Origin: Bog-532 sp963742875
Lineage (GTDB): Bacteria; Actinomycetota; Actinomycetes; Streptosporangiales; Streptosporangiaceae
Assembly (NCBI GenBank): GCA_963742875.1
Contig: CAVUNO010000005.1
Coordinates: 124,001 to 188,000, forward strand
Direction: 5' to 3'
DNA: 64,000 bases
Shown: piece after piece, positions 38,996 through 47,547 of the stretch
Position numbering within the stretch: position 1 is the first letter of the stretch
How the letters are laid out: every line of letters begins with the position of its first letter
Translations under genes and position numbers: made by a program
Notes under the pieces: generated by a model
What the model was told of the DNA's origin: nothing
The model's database searches: none
Seen by the model: the letters and a program-made list of their open reading frames with translations, nothing else

Positions 38996-39550
38996 TTAAG
39001 TGATGGCCTGGAGTGCTGGCTCGGCTTTGGATTTTTCGCTTGCACTGGCGGTGGTCTTGCGCTGGCGGGAGAGCTGGAGGACCTTGTCCACAGCGACGAC
39101 CGCGGGGGCGAGCAGGGACAGGGCGAGCACGATGATCCATTCCCGCCCGGACAGCGAGGTGGTGTCGAGCAGCCGCTGGAGCATGCCGAGTTCGACGGCG
39201 GCCCAGCTGAGGATCCAGCCCAGGATGATCCAGCCCAGGTAGGGGAAGACCGGCGAGGACCATGGTGCCTGGCGTTCGCGGCGCATGACCAGGCCGATGT
39301 TGACCGCGCTGAACGAGACGATGGCGAAAGCCATGGTCATGTTGACCGACGCGGCCGTGGTGCTGGGCTTGCCGGGTCCCCACTCGAGCACGGACAGGGC
39401 GGTGGCGGCGACCACGAACCCGAAGATGAACCAGCGGATGATCCAAGGGCGGGTGACGACCGGCAGCTCGTTCGGCCGGTACTCGGCCAGCCGCCGCTCC
39501 GCTTCGCCGGTGTCCAGCCCCGCATCCGGGTCGATCTGGTTCGTTGCCAT
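38996..39550 (-). pseudogene. P-type ATPase reduced to its two ends by internal deletion
   Basis: A 184-residue open frame. Residues 1-35 (LDTGEAERRLAEYRPNELPV) are the N-terminal cation-ATPase domain of a Ca/Mg-type P-type ATPase. Residues about 60-170 are the C-terminal membrane domain: MTMAFAIVSFSAVNIGLVMR, FPYLGWIILGWILSWAAVEL, and EWIIVLALSLLAPAVVAVDK. Roughly 600 residues with the A, P and N domains and four helices are absent, yet the junction is in frame. It could be expressed as a small membrane protein, but without DKTGT it cannot pump ions. Confidence 0.7.
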
Positions 39551-39842
39551 CGGCGCGGTGATCGTGCTCGGGGCCGTGGCGGGTGTAACCTGGTCCAGCG
39601 GAAGGACCGTTCCCGGGACACTACGGCCTGATCAGCTCGTTATCGGCACCACTGAACCTCGCGCCCGGGCGAGCTAGTGATGGCTGCCTGGCTGCTTTCA
39701 AGTCAACGCGCCGCTCGTGTCGCCGATCAGCTCTACCCGATGATCAGGCACAAAACGGTCGTGATCACCGCGCTGCGCTGTCCCATCCAGCCCTTGAGGT
39801 GGCCCCATCAGGTCGGCAGCGCGTGGTGACTCGCTGCCAGCC

Positions 39843-40249
39843 TTAAAACGGTGCCGGGATGTAGCGCAACGGAAGATCCGGCGGCAAGTAGTCACCGGGC
39901 TGCTGCCGTTTGGGCAGTGTGATGTCCCGGTGGGCGAGCGGCTGGTAGGGGACCCGGTTCAGCAGGTGGCTGATGATGTTCGCCGGCCCCCACGCCGTCC
40001 GGGGTCATGAACCTGGTGATCAGCAGGGCCGTGTCCGGGAAGTAAAGCTGTTTACTGACGTAATCCTCGCGGTCGGGCCCGACACGGGAAGTAGCCGCCG
40101 CGGTCCGCATCGAGCAAGGACGCGCACACGCTGGGCGAGTCGAACCGGGGGCAGCAGAACCAGTCCACGGTGCCGTCCGTCGTCACGAGCGCGGCCGTCT
40201 GCAGATCTCCGATCAACCCGTGATCACCAATGTTGGGGTAACGAGCCAT
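39843..40249 (-). pseudogene. Chimeric remnant: GH15 glucoamylase-like start joined to a PPK2-like end
   Basis: ATG 40249 (after AGGAG) starts NIGDHGLIGDLQTAALVTTD and GTVDWFCCPRFDSPSVCASL, the typical N-terminus of GH15 glucoamylase/trehalase proteins. A frame change follows, then DREDYVSKQLYFPDTALLIT. Near 39985 the sequence passes into IISHLLNRVPYQPLAHRDIT, LPKRQQPGDYLPPDLPLRYI, PAPF and a stop. That end has the pattern of polyphosphate kinase 2 C-termini (VPY, LPKRQ, Y.PP). A large deletion has therefore joined two formerly separate genes. Palindrome 40368-40385 lies 119 bp upstream. Confidence 0.6.
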
Positions 40250-40367
40250 CATGCTCTCCTTCTGGCCGTGAGACATCAACAAACCAGCGGCAGAAAGCTT
40301 GATGATCCACGCACCGGCCTTTGGGATAGGACAGCCACCATCCTCGGCGGTCGGCATATCTGCCGCC

Positions 40368-40385
40368 TCACCCCGGTTGGGGTGA
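40368..40385. promoter_or_regulatory. Palindrome P7, TCACCCCGGTTGGGGTGA
   Basis: Member of the family and the most symmetric copy (TCACCCC/GGGGTGA), 119 bp upstream of the GH15 fragment. Confidence 0.6.
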
Positions 40386-40866
40386 CCCGTAGCGCAGCAG
40401 GACCATTCCGGCCTGCCGGCGGAGCGGCTCACGCGACCGGTTCTTGGCCCGGCCCAGGTCCCTGTGGATAACAGCTCACCGTAGCGGAATGATCTTGCAA
40501 GCGCCCGGTATCCCTGGCGGGATGCCCGTTCCAGGAGTGGTATTAAGTGGTATTAAGTTGCCGCCAGCCGGTATGCGGGTGGAAGTGTGGATGTCCTTCC
40601 CGAACCCGCCGTAGGAGGATCCGTGACTCTCCGAACCCGTCAAGCCTGTCTGTGGCGCAGGCCAGCTGCCTCGGTGAGGTGCCGTAATCAGGTCCGGCAG
40701 CTTCCGGATTCGGGGGAGCGGATCTCGGCAGGGCAGGGTGCGGTCCCCTCGCCGGTCGAAGGTTCGATGTATGCCTGGCGCTGTGATTCCACATTTGAGT
40801 GAATACGGCCAGGTGGGTCCTGATGCCGTCAATGTCTCCGATCAGCGGCATGAGTCCCGTCCTTGC
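40386..40866. other. Gap without a gene
   Basis: No gene is supported. GTGGTATTAA is tandemly repeated at about 40538-40557. Confidence 0.4.
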
Positions 40867-41727
40867 CTACCCGGCCAGGGGGATCACGGGAGCGGCCACC
40901 GCCCGCGGCAGGATGAACTCCTCGACAGCCCTGGCGAAGCCCTCGTCCTCGTTGGAGGCCGTCACGCAGGTGGCTTCCCGCTGCACCTCCTCGCTCGCAT
41001 TACCCATCGCGATGCTCAAGCCGCTCCGTTCGAACATCAGCACATCGTTCGGCTGGTCGCCGAGCGTGGCGATCTGCTCTAGCGGGATCTGGTAGTAGTG
41101 CGACATGCGCTCGACCACGGCACCCTTGTTCGCCGTCGGGTGCGTCACATCGACATAGTGCGGCTGCGATCGGGCGGCTGAGACGTATGCCCCGAACTGT
41201 TCCTGCACCGCGGCCTCGCACCGCGCGACCTGGTCGTGGTCGTCGCTGACGCCGACGATCTTGACCACCCGATCGAGGAGACCGTCATAGCTGGGCACCA
41301 CCGTTGGCTGAAACTGGACGGTCGAGGCTTCCCGCTGCGCGTGCGGCGCATGGGGATCGGTGACGTACCACTCGGCAGCGCGGTAGATCCAGACGTAGAG
41401 ACCATGCGCGCGGATCGCGTCGATGACGGCCGGCGTGCAATCGTCCGGGACGGCCTGTTCGTCGACGATGGTCATGTCCGGCTGGGCGATGATCCCGCCG
41501 TTGAAGGCAGCCATCGGCCCGCGCATTTCAAGCGGGTGAACCAGCATGCGCATGCCCCGCGGCGGGCGTCCGCTGGTGATCGCGAACAGCACCCCACGCT
41601 CGTGCAGCCGCTCGATCGCTGCGATCGCACGCGCGGTCAGCACCTTGTTCTTGGTGACCAGGGTGCCATCCACGTCCGCCAAGACCGCGGCGATCGTCAC
41701 GGTCGCCGGGATAGTAGCGTCAGCCAT
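40867..41727 (-). CDS. HAD-superfamily hydrolase (Cof type)
   Basis: A 286-residue haloacid-dehalogenase-type phosphatase of the Cof/IIB subfamily. Motif I is LADVDGTLVTKNKVL, motif II is FAITSGRPPRGM, and motifs III/IV are TANKGAVVERM and ATLGDQPNDVLMFERSGLSI. The cap domain lies between motifs II and III. Such proteins dephosphorylate sugar phosphates or nucleotides in the cytoplasm. ATG 41727 gives MADATIPATVTIAAVLADVD. It stands alone between remnants, and its own sequence is intact. The exact substrate is unknown. Confidence 0.85.
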   Translation of the reverse strand: MADATIPATVTIAAVLADVDGTLVTKNKVLTARAIAAIERLHERGVLFAITSGRPPRGMRMLVHPLEMRGPMAAFNGGIIAQPDMTIVDEQAVPDDCTPAVIDAIRAHGLYVWIYRAAEWYVTDPHAPHAQREASTVQFQPTVVPSYDGLLDRVVKIVGVSDDHDQVARCEAAVQEQFGAYVSAARSQPHYVDVTHPTANKGAVVERMSHYYQIPLEQIATLGDQPNDVLMFERSGLSIAMGNASEEVQREATCVTASNEDEGFARAVEEFILPRAVAAPVIPLAG

Positions 41728-41957
41728 GTCTTTGCCCTAACCTTCAGTGACGGAGCCCGGGGACGCGCTCAGTCGGTCCACACTCAGTCGCGCGGCGTAC
41801 GCCGTGCACATGGCGATGATCGGTGAGCGAGGCACCTGGCGTGGTTACAGGAAATCGGCATGCCAATGAATAATCCGCCGCACTGAAGTTGCCCTATCAG
41901 CTCGGAATCTCAGCCGATAGGGCTCCCAGGGCGCCTGGCCTGCGGGAAGGGCTGTCC

Positions 41958-42118
41958 GTTAGTACCTGCGGGAACCTCGGCATACTCCTCGGCGAGCCAG
42001 TACACCAGCAACGTGACCACGACCGAGATCACCAGCGCAGTGGTGGACACGTGCCCCCCGGCGGTGTCGAGGATCGCCGCAGTAACGATGGCGCCGTATA
42101 TTCCGGCGGCGCGGCGCC
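41958..42118 (-). pseudogene. Remnant of a membrane protein, copy B
   Basis: The reverse strand reads GIYGAIVTAAILDTAGGHVS then VISVVVTLLVYWLAEEYAEV, the N-terminal part of the protein remnant at 38184. The nucleotide match is very close over about 130 bp. Here the reading frame is uninterrupted over the shared part, but the rest of the gene is replaced by other sequence. Confidence 0.55.
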
Positions 42119-42232
42119 GCCCCAGGTTCTTCGTGGCCGGCCCCTGCTGGAACCGCCCCTAATAGCTGGCCTGGGCACCCCCGCCGCAGGGCACGCTGCC
42201 CGGGTGCCGATTACCGGCGATCGCCTCGCCGG

Positions 42233-42466
42233 TCACGACGTTGACCCGGGCTCGTTGTCCGCGCCCTCGGAGATGGTCCCCAAGAACGCCTGCAGTTTTG
42301 ATTGGAATCCGTAGTAGGTGATCAGCGCCGCCTGCCGGCCGCCGTCATCGTCGCCGTACCTTTTCACCACCGCGTAGGGGAACCCCAGCACACCATGGTT
42401 GCGCTGCAGCCGGTCCGCCCACGCGATGATCCGGTTGACCAGGCCACTCAAACCCTCCAAGCTCAT
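42233..42466 (-). pseudogene. N-terminal fragment of a YihY/BrkB-like membrane protein
   Basis: The reverse frame from ATG 42466 reads GVLGFPYAVVKRYGDDDGGR followed by QAALITYYGF, the conserved start of the YihY/UPF0761 family. The homology ends at the first membrane helix, and 22 unrelated residues lead to a stop. The gene is cut by a deletion. Confidence 0.6.
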
Positions 42467-42643
42467 AGGCCCAGCCTGCCCGTAACCGCTCTGGCAGGTC
42501 AGCTGCCGGTGGTAACTGAGCTGGCAAGGTGACTACCGCCGGACTTGGCTGACCCAGGCGATTCACCCGTGCGGGGCGAGGGCGTGCCAGCGGGGACGCT
42601 TCACGTCGCGAAGCGGGTACGGTCCACTGGTGAGGGAGCCTGC

Positions 42644-45061
42644 TCATACGTATTCGCGTCGGCGCATCCAGGCCAGGGTCACCCAGCCCCACACCGGTGG
42701 CAGGTAGGCGGCGAAGGACCGCTGGATGAGCACGGCGGCAGCGGCCTGTTCCTGCGGCACGCCGGCGCTGGTGAGCCCGGCGATCAGGCCTGCCTCCACG
42801 ACGCCGAGGCCGCCGGGCACGGGGACGGCGGCGCCGATGATGGCAGCCAGCGTGTTGACGGTGATCAGCGTCGCGATGCTGGCCCGCTGCCCGACTGCGT
42901 GCAGCGACGCGCCGAGGGCCAGGATGAGCAGGAGCTGGGCCAGGGTCGAGCCGGCCAGAACGTAAACGAGCTTGCGCGGCTCGGCGGCGATGGTCTTGAC
43001 GTTCGCCCAGATGTTCAGCAGGTGCGGGCGGATCCTGCGGCTGGCCAGGCGCCGGAGCCTGGGCACCAGGGCGATCAGCGCGGCGGCGATGCCCGCGGCG
43101 AGGATGACCGCGAGGATGATCCAGACCGCGTTCTGGCGGCCGCCAGAACTTGAGGGGGCCTGGAAGGTCCCGGCGGCGAACGGGATGGCGATGAGAAACA
43201 GCAGGGTCTTGACGGTCCAGCTCGCCGTGGCCGCGATGGCGCCCGAGCTTACCGCGGCCGCGGCGTCATACCCCTGGCGCTGGAAGAACCTGACCCGAAC
43301 GGCGAATACGGCGACGTTGCCGCCGGCCAGCGCGGTGAAGGTGTTCGACGTCTCCAGCGCGACGCACCGGCCGAACGGGAGCTGGCCGGCGACGGCGCCG
43401 AGCAGTGCCCAGCCCTCGGCGACCACCGGGAGCTGAGAAAAGACGAACGCCAGCGCCACCCAGCCCCAGCTGGCGCCCTTGATGGCCTCCAGGGCATCGC
43501 CGGCACCGGACAGCACCCCGATGATCGCCCAGATCCCGATCAGCGAGCCGACGGCGAACAGCAGGTTGGCCCAGCTGACCCGTTTGACCTCTGCAAGGCC
43601 GGGCACGTCGATGCCGGCCCCGCTGGCCACCGCTTCCCGCAGCCGGGACAGCAGGTGCTTGTGCTCCTTCAGCGCGGCCACGGTGCCCGGGTCCAGCGCC
43701 GAGCGCTGCAAGTGCACCAGGGCGCTGCGGGCGGTGCCGGCGTCGAGGACCCGGGCGGCCGCCGCGGCTGTGCGCTCGGCGCCCGACCGTACGGCCATCG
43801 CGGCCAGCGCGGCCGCCAGGTCGGTGTCCAGACGGCTGGCCGGAGCCGAAGCGGACGCGCAGCGGAAGCCCCGGAGGCAGGTGCCCTGATCGGACACGAC
43901 GATGGCGTCGCCGCCAAGCACCCCGTGGGCGATGCCGGCTGCCCGCAGCCGCAGCACGGCCAGCAGGATCTCATCCAGTGTGCCGTCAGTGAGGCCGGCG
44001 CCGTCGGCCTGCGACAGGGCAGGGCCATCAGGCACCCTGCTCACCAGCGCCGCATCCCTGCTGGGTCCGAACTGGCCGGCGGCGAGCACGTCGGGCACGA
44101 AGACGCCGGCGCGCCCGGCCATCAGGGTGAGGTAGGCCTCGTGCTCAACCTGCTGCAGGCGGTCCAGGATCAGGGTGGGGCCCGAATCCCGGTACATGCA
44201 GAACCGCCACAGTTTCGCCAGCACCCGGGCGTCGGATGCGTCACGGCCGTAGACCGATAGCTCGACCGGCTTGCCTGCTGGGTCACGGCCGGTGAACTGC
44301 TCCACCCCCCAGACTTGACGGGGTGCCCTGGCTACGTCCGCGACCGCGACGTGCAGGTCCGCGATCCACTCGGTGACCTCCGCCGCCGACGGCAAGCCCA
44401 GCGGTGAGCCCACGGCCAGGTGCAGGCCCGCGGCGACGCCCCATCCCAGCGCGATGCTGGAGATGGCGTTCACCGGAAGCGCTTCCCCGCCGCAGACCGC
44501 GGCCAGCACAGCCACGGCGACCAGGAACCACGCCAGCCGGTGCACCGGACGGCTCAGATAAGGAAGCACGGTGGCCGCCACGGTGATCGCGACCGCGAGC
44601 TGCGTGACCGGGTAGCCAGCGTTCAGCCCGGCAAGCTCGCTGACCGGCGGCCGCCCGGCCGCCGGCCCGAGAACAGCGCCGAGCAAGATGCACACGCCCC
44701 AGGTCAGCGCGGCAGCCACCGCAGTCCACCGGACCGCGGTCAACCGCGGCACCAACAGCCCGGCCAGGACCAGCAGCACGCTAACCCCGGCCGAACCCAG
44801 CCAGAAGACGCTGGTGACCAGCCAGCTGATCGCCGAAGGCGGCGGGTGCACGGCACGCACAATGCTCAGCTCGGCAGCCGAGTTGGCCTTCATGACCGGG
44901 ATGGACACTGCCACCACGACGACCGCGAGCCCCAGCCGGAATGCATCAGATGCCCGCCGCCTGGTTGTTCCCCCGCCCCGCGGTCCCAGCACCGCCGCGC
45001 GCAGCCGCGCCGCTAGCTGATGGTGCGCTCCGGGAACACCCTCGCCGGTCACTGCAGCCAT
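42644..45061 (-). CDS. Multi-domain flippase-like membrane protein (LPG-synthase TM type) with kinase-like middle domain
   Basis: An 805-residue protein. Residues about 40-235 form six or seven membrane segments (for example LGLAVVVVAVSIPVM, LAVAITVAATVLPYL). Residues about 255-440 look like a degraded protein-kinase-like fold: LAKLWRFCMYRDSG, EHEAYLTLMAG, then GIAHGVLGGDAIVVSDQG. This last element corresponds to the catalytic loop but lacks the HRD aspartate. Residues about 485-800 are the flippase-like domain of the lysylphosphatidylglycerol synthase TM (UPF0104) family, including GGNVAVFAVRVRFFQRQGYD and AAVPVPGGLGVVEAGLIAGL. Domain order is that of mycobacterial Rv-type membrane proteins of this class. 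Probably it moves a lipid or polyprenyl-linked compound. GTG/ATG start at 45061. Confidence 0.75.
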   Translation of the reverse strand: MAAVTGEGVPGAHHQLAARLRAAVLGPRGGGTTRRRASDAFRLGLAVVVVAVSIPVMKANSAAELSIVRAVHPPPSAISWLVTSVFWLGSAGVSVLLVLAGLLVPRLTAVRWTAVAAALTWGVCILLGAVLGPAAGRPPVSELAGLNAGYPVTQLAVAITVAATVLPYLSRPVHRLAWFLVAVAVLAAVCGGEALPVNAISSIALGWGVAAGLHLAVGSPLGLPSAAEVTEWIADLHVAVADVARAPRQVWGVEQFTGRDPAGKPVELSVYGRDASDARVLAKLWRFCMYRDSGPTLILDRLQQVEHEAYLTLMAGRAGVFVPDVLAAGQFGPSRDAALVSRVPDGPALSQADGAGLTDGTLDEILLAVLRLRAAGIAHGVLGGDAIVVSDQGTCLRGFRCASASAPASRLDTDLAAALAAMAVRSGAERTAAAAARVLDAGTARSALVHLQRSALDPGTVAALKEHKHLLSRLREAVASGAGIDVPGLAEVKRVSWANLLFAVGSLIGIWAIIGVLSGAGDALEAIKGASWGWVALAFVFSQLPVVAEGWALLGAVAGQLPFGRCVALETSNTFTALAGGNVAVFAVRVRFFQRQGYDAAAAVSSGAIAATASWTVKTLLFLIAIPFAAGTFQAPSSSGGRQNAVWIILAVILAAGIAAALIALVPRLRRLASRRIRPHLLNIWANVKTIAAEPRKLVYVLAGSTLAQLLLILALGASLHAVGQRASIATLITVNTLAAIIGAAVPVPGGLGVVEAGLIAGLTSAGVPQEQAAAAVLIQRSFAAYLPPVWGWVTLAWMRRREYV

Positions 45062-45559
45062 CAGGCTCCTCCTGCGCGCGGCCCAGCCCGATGTCCAGCT
45101 CGCCCGTCGGCAGATGCCATGGGTGCGGTAAGAAAGGCCATCGCCCTAACCCGGCCTTCCTGGCCGCCGTTGACGTCAGCAAACAATACTCAGGACAGTC
45201 CCGGCAATCCCGCCCTGCGCGCTCTCCGGGACCAACGGCACTGGCGTCTTGACCAACACCAACGGCGACCGTAATCGTCGCTCCGCTAGGCACGCCGATC
45301 ACGGGGCCCTTGCCGTGGTGACCGGCGACGGCTACCGGCTGTGGGGATCAGCGGCTTGGCGCTCAGCGGCGTCGCCGCGATGTCCTCCTTGCGGCAGCAG
45401 TTGCCCACTAGTCCTTCGACCTGACGGACCGCGGCTCCTGCCAGGATGAAGGCAAGCCGGTCGGGGCTTTCCCGGCCATGTGGCCGCAGTCGAATACCGA
45501 ATGGGTCGCATCGGCCGGGGCCAGGGACCCGCCGACTGATACATGCAGGCCCGGACCGC
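45062..45559. other. Gap without a convincing gene
   Basis: No protein-like frame. Sequence homologous to the SPOUT methyltransferase starts near 45560. Confidence 0.4.
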
Positions 45560-46095
45560 GGGCAGCCAACGACGACATAACTGGGCTGCACGCATATGTC
45601 CGATCACCCGGCTCAATCCTCATTCACACAAAATCGGCAGGGAGCGGACGGTTGCGGAGCGACTCGGGGAGTCCGGTTACCCTCTGTGATGGCCACCGGT
45701 CGTTCGTGTTCACTTCGATGCGGCCCTCCGCCTGGACCGCGGTTCCGCGGCGGCCGGGATCGCAGCCACGAACGTGGGCCGCGCTATACAACACACCAGG
45801 CCAGCGAGCCGGATCCTGATGCTTGAGGACATCGTCGACCACGGCAACGTCGGGGCCATCTTCCGATGTGCGGCAGCACTCGGTGCAGACGCCGTGATCC
45901 TGTCTCCACGGTGCGCGGACCCGCTCTACCGGCGCGCGGTCAAGGTGTCCTTGGGTGCCGTGTTCGCGGTCCCCTACGCGCGCATGACGGACTGGTACGG
46001 GGGCCTGGCCGAGCTGCGCGCGGCAGGCTTCGGGCTACTTGCGCTGACTCCCGACCAGTCAGCCGCCGCGATCGACAAGGCAGCGATGGGGGAGT
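45560..46095 (+). pseudogene. Second SPOUT methyltransferase copy, lacking both ends
   Basis: Degenerate N-terminal sequence is visible from about 45570 (DITGLHAYVRS, compare RLADYVRLTD in the gene at 14066). From 45783 the sequence is clear: AIQHTRPASRILMLEDIVDH, then GNVGAIFRCAAALGADAVIL and FAVPYARMTDWYGGLAELRA, up to AAIDKAAMGE. There the homology ends. The linker AIQHTRPASR shows that this copy carried the same motif-1 insertion as the intact gene. The missing C-terminal motifs 2 and 3 reappear as a fragment at 52405-52581, 6.3 kb away. Confidence 0.75.
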
Positions 46096-46167
46096 GCTCA
46101 GCGATCCGGCCGATCTCCTCCAGCGACGGTTCGGCGCTCAGGCCGAAGTAGTAGCGGGCCTCGTTCG

Positions 46168-47127
46168 TTACGGCCCCGGAGCCGGCCCGCCTCCGGCCCG
46201 TAGCAGGTAGGCCTGGATGACGGGAGCCCGCTCGTTCTCCGGCACCTCAACTAGCCTGGCCGCGTGCCGCTGCCTGCGGCCGAGCACGACTCGCCCGCCG
46301 GCGGGCCAGCGATACCGGGTCCGGCGGCTGTAGTCGACGGGCCGGAAGAACCCCGGCCCCACCTTCGGCTCGCTGGCCAGGCGGCCGGCGAAAGAGCGCA
46401 AGGCTGCCGCCGTCGCCGCTGTGGTCATGGGCGTTCCGTGGCCGGGTGCCAGCACTCGCGGCCCGAGCCGGGCGAGCCGGGCAACGGACTGAGTGGCCGC
46501 CGCCCAGTTCCAGGTCGAAATGCGCGGCGGGCCGGAGATTGTCCGCTTGCCGGGCAGCGGCAGCAGCCCCCACAGCGAGCTGCCGTTCACGGTCAGCAGG
46601 GCATCGCCGGTGATCAGCACCCTGTCGCTCGCGCGGAAGTAACTGACATGGCCAGGGGTGTGGCCCGGGGTGGGAATGCGCTCCCAGTCCGGGAGCCCGG
46701 GAACGCCAGCGCCCGGGTCAACTGCGGTCACGATACCCAGGCACGCCTCGAATTCTCCTTCCGGGAGGAACCCCGTCAAGGGCCCGGTGACCCGGCCGAT
46801 CGGGTCGGAGTAGGCCAGCTTCCCCGTCGGCAGCGGCAGCTCGCCCGGATCGGCATAGACCGGGAGGTTCCAGGCCCGCGCCAGCTCAGCGGCTGAGCCG
46901 GCATGGTCAGGGTGCAGGTGCGTCAGCAGGATCGCGGCTGGCGCCGTGCCCGCCCCGAACAGCGTCTCGGCGCTCTTCTTAATCAGCTCGCCCCGGTGCG
47001 GCCATGCGGCGTCGACCAGGACCCACGACGAGCCAGATCGCACCAGGTAGACATTGGATTTCCGGGTCCCTTCCGCAATCCAATACACCCCGGTCGCGAT
47101 TTCCACCGGCCGGGAACCAGTCCTCAT
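46168..47127 (-). CDS. MBL-fold metallohydrolase
   Basis: A 319-residue metallo-beta-lactamase-fold protein. Zinc motif THLHPDHAGS (HxHxDH) is at about residue 75. Further ligands are in PTPGHTPGHVSYF, LITGDALLT and LAPGHGTPM. It starts MRTGSRPVEIATGVYWIAEG from ATG 47127 after AGAGGCGG. The last 35 residues (RQRHAARLVEVPENERAPVI, QAYLLRAG) do not look like an MBL end. They resemble the C-terminal helix of deazaflavin-dependent nitroreductase-like proteins (DUF385), so the end may have been replaced. Substrate unknown; glyoxalase II-like or lactonase activity is possible. Confidence 0.75.
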   Translation of the reverse strand: MRTGSRPVEIATGVYWIAEGTRKSNVYLVRSGSSWVLVDAAWPHRGELIKKSAETLFGAGTAPAAILLTHLHPDHAGSAAELARAWNLPVYADPGELPLPTGKLAYSDPIGRVTGPLTGFLPEGEFEACLGIVTAVDPGAGVPGLPDWERIPTPGHTPGHVSYFRASDRVLITGDALLTVNGSSLWGLLPLPGKRTISGPPRISTWNWAAATQSVARLARLGPRVLAPGHGTPMTTAATAAALRSFAGRLASEPKVGPGFFRPVDYSRRTRYRWPAGGRVVLGRRQRHAARLVEVPENERAPVIQAYLLRAGGGPAPGP

Positions 47128-47547
47128 CGTTCCGCCTCTGATTCCCATGGACGAAACGCTACGCCGATGACCGGCGCCACCGGCAGGAGCCAAAGCCCGG
47201 ATCTGCGCCGGAGTGACACCGGCGCGCTGGGTGCGCAAGCCCCGGGCCGCAGCATCGGGTAATGCCTGCAGCCGTCCGCCGCAGCCAGCCGCGGCCCCTG
47301 GGTCTGGCCGACCGGGCGGACGCCTTAGGCAGCATCCGCATCTGAGCAGGCCGGGGACGCGCCGGTCCCCCATGAAAGACCGGCCGGATCGCCGGGCCGG
47401 CCCGGGCCGCGGTCCTTCGCCCTGGCCGTGCAGGACCTAGGCCTCTACCGGCGGCCCGCCGCCTGAGCATGCTGCTGCCGAGAGCAGAGGGAGATCCCCG
47501 TCGAGGGAGATTCCCTTGGCGGGCTCCCGGTTTTTCTGGAGGCCGCC

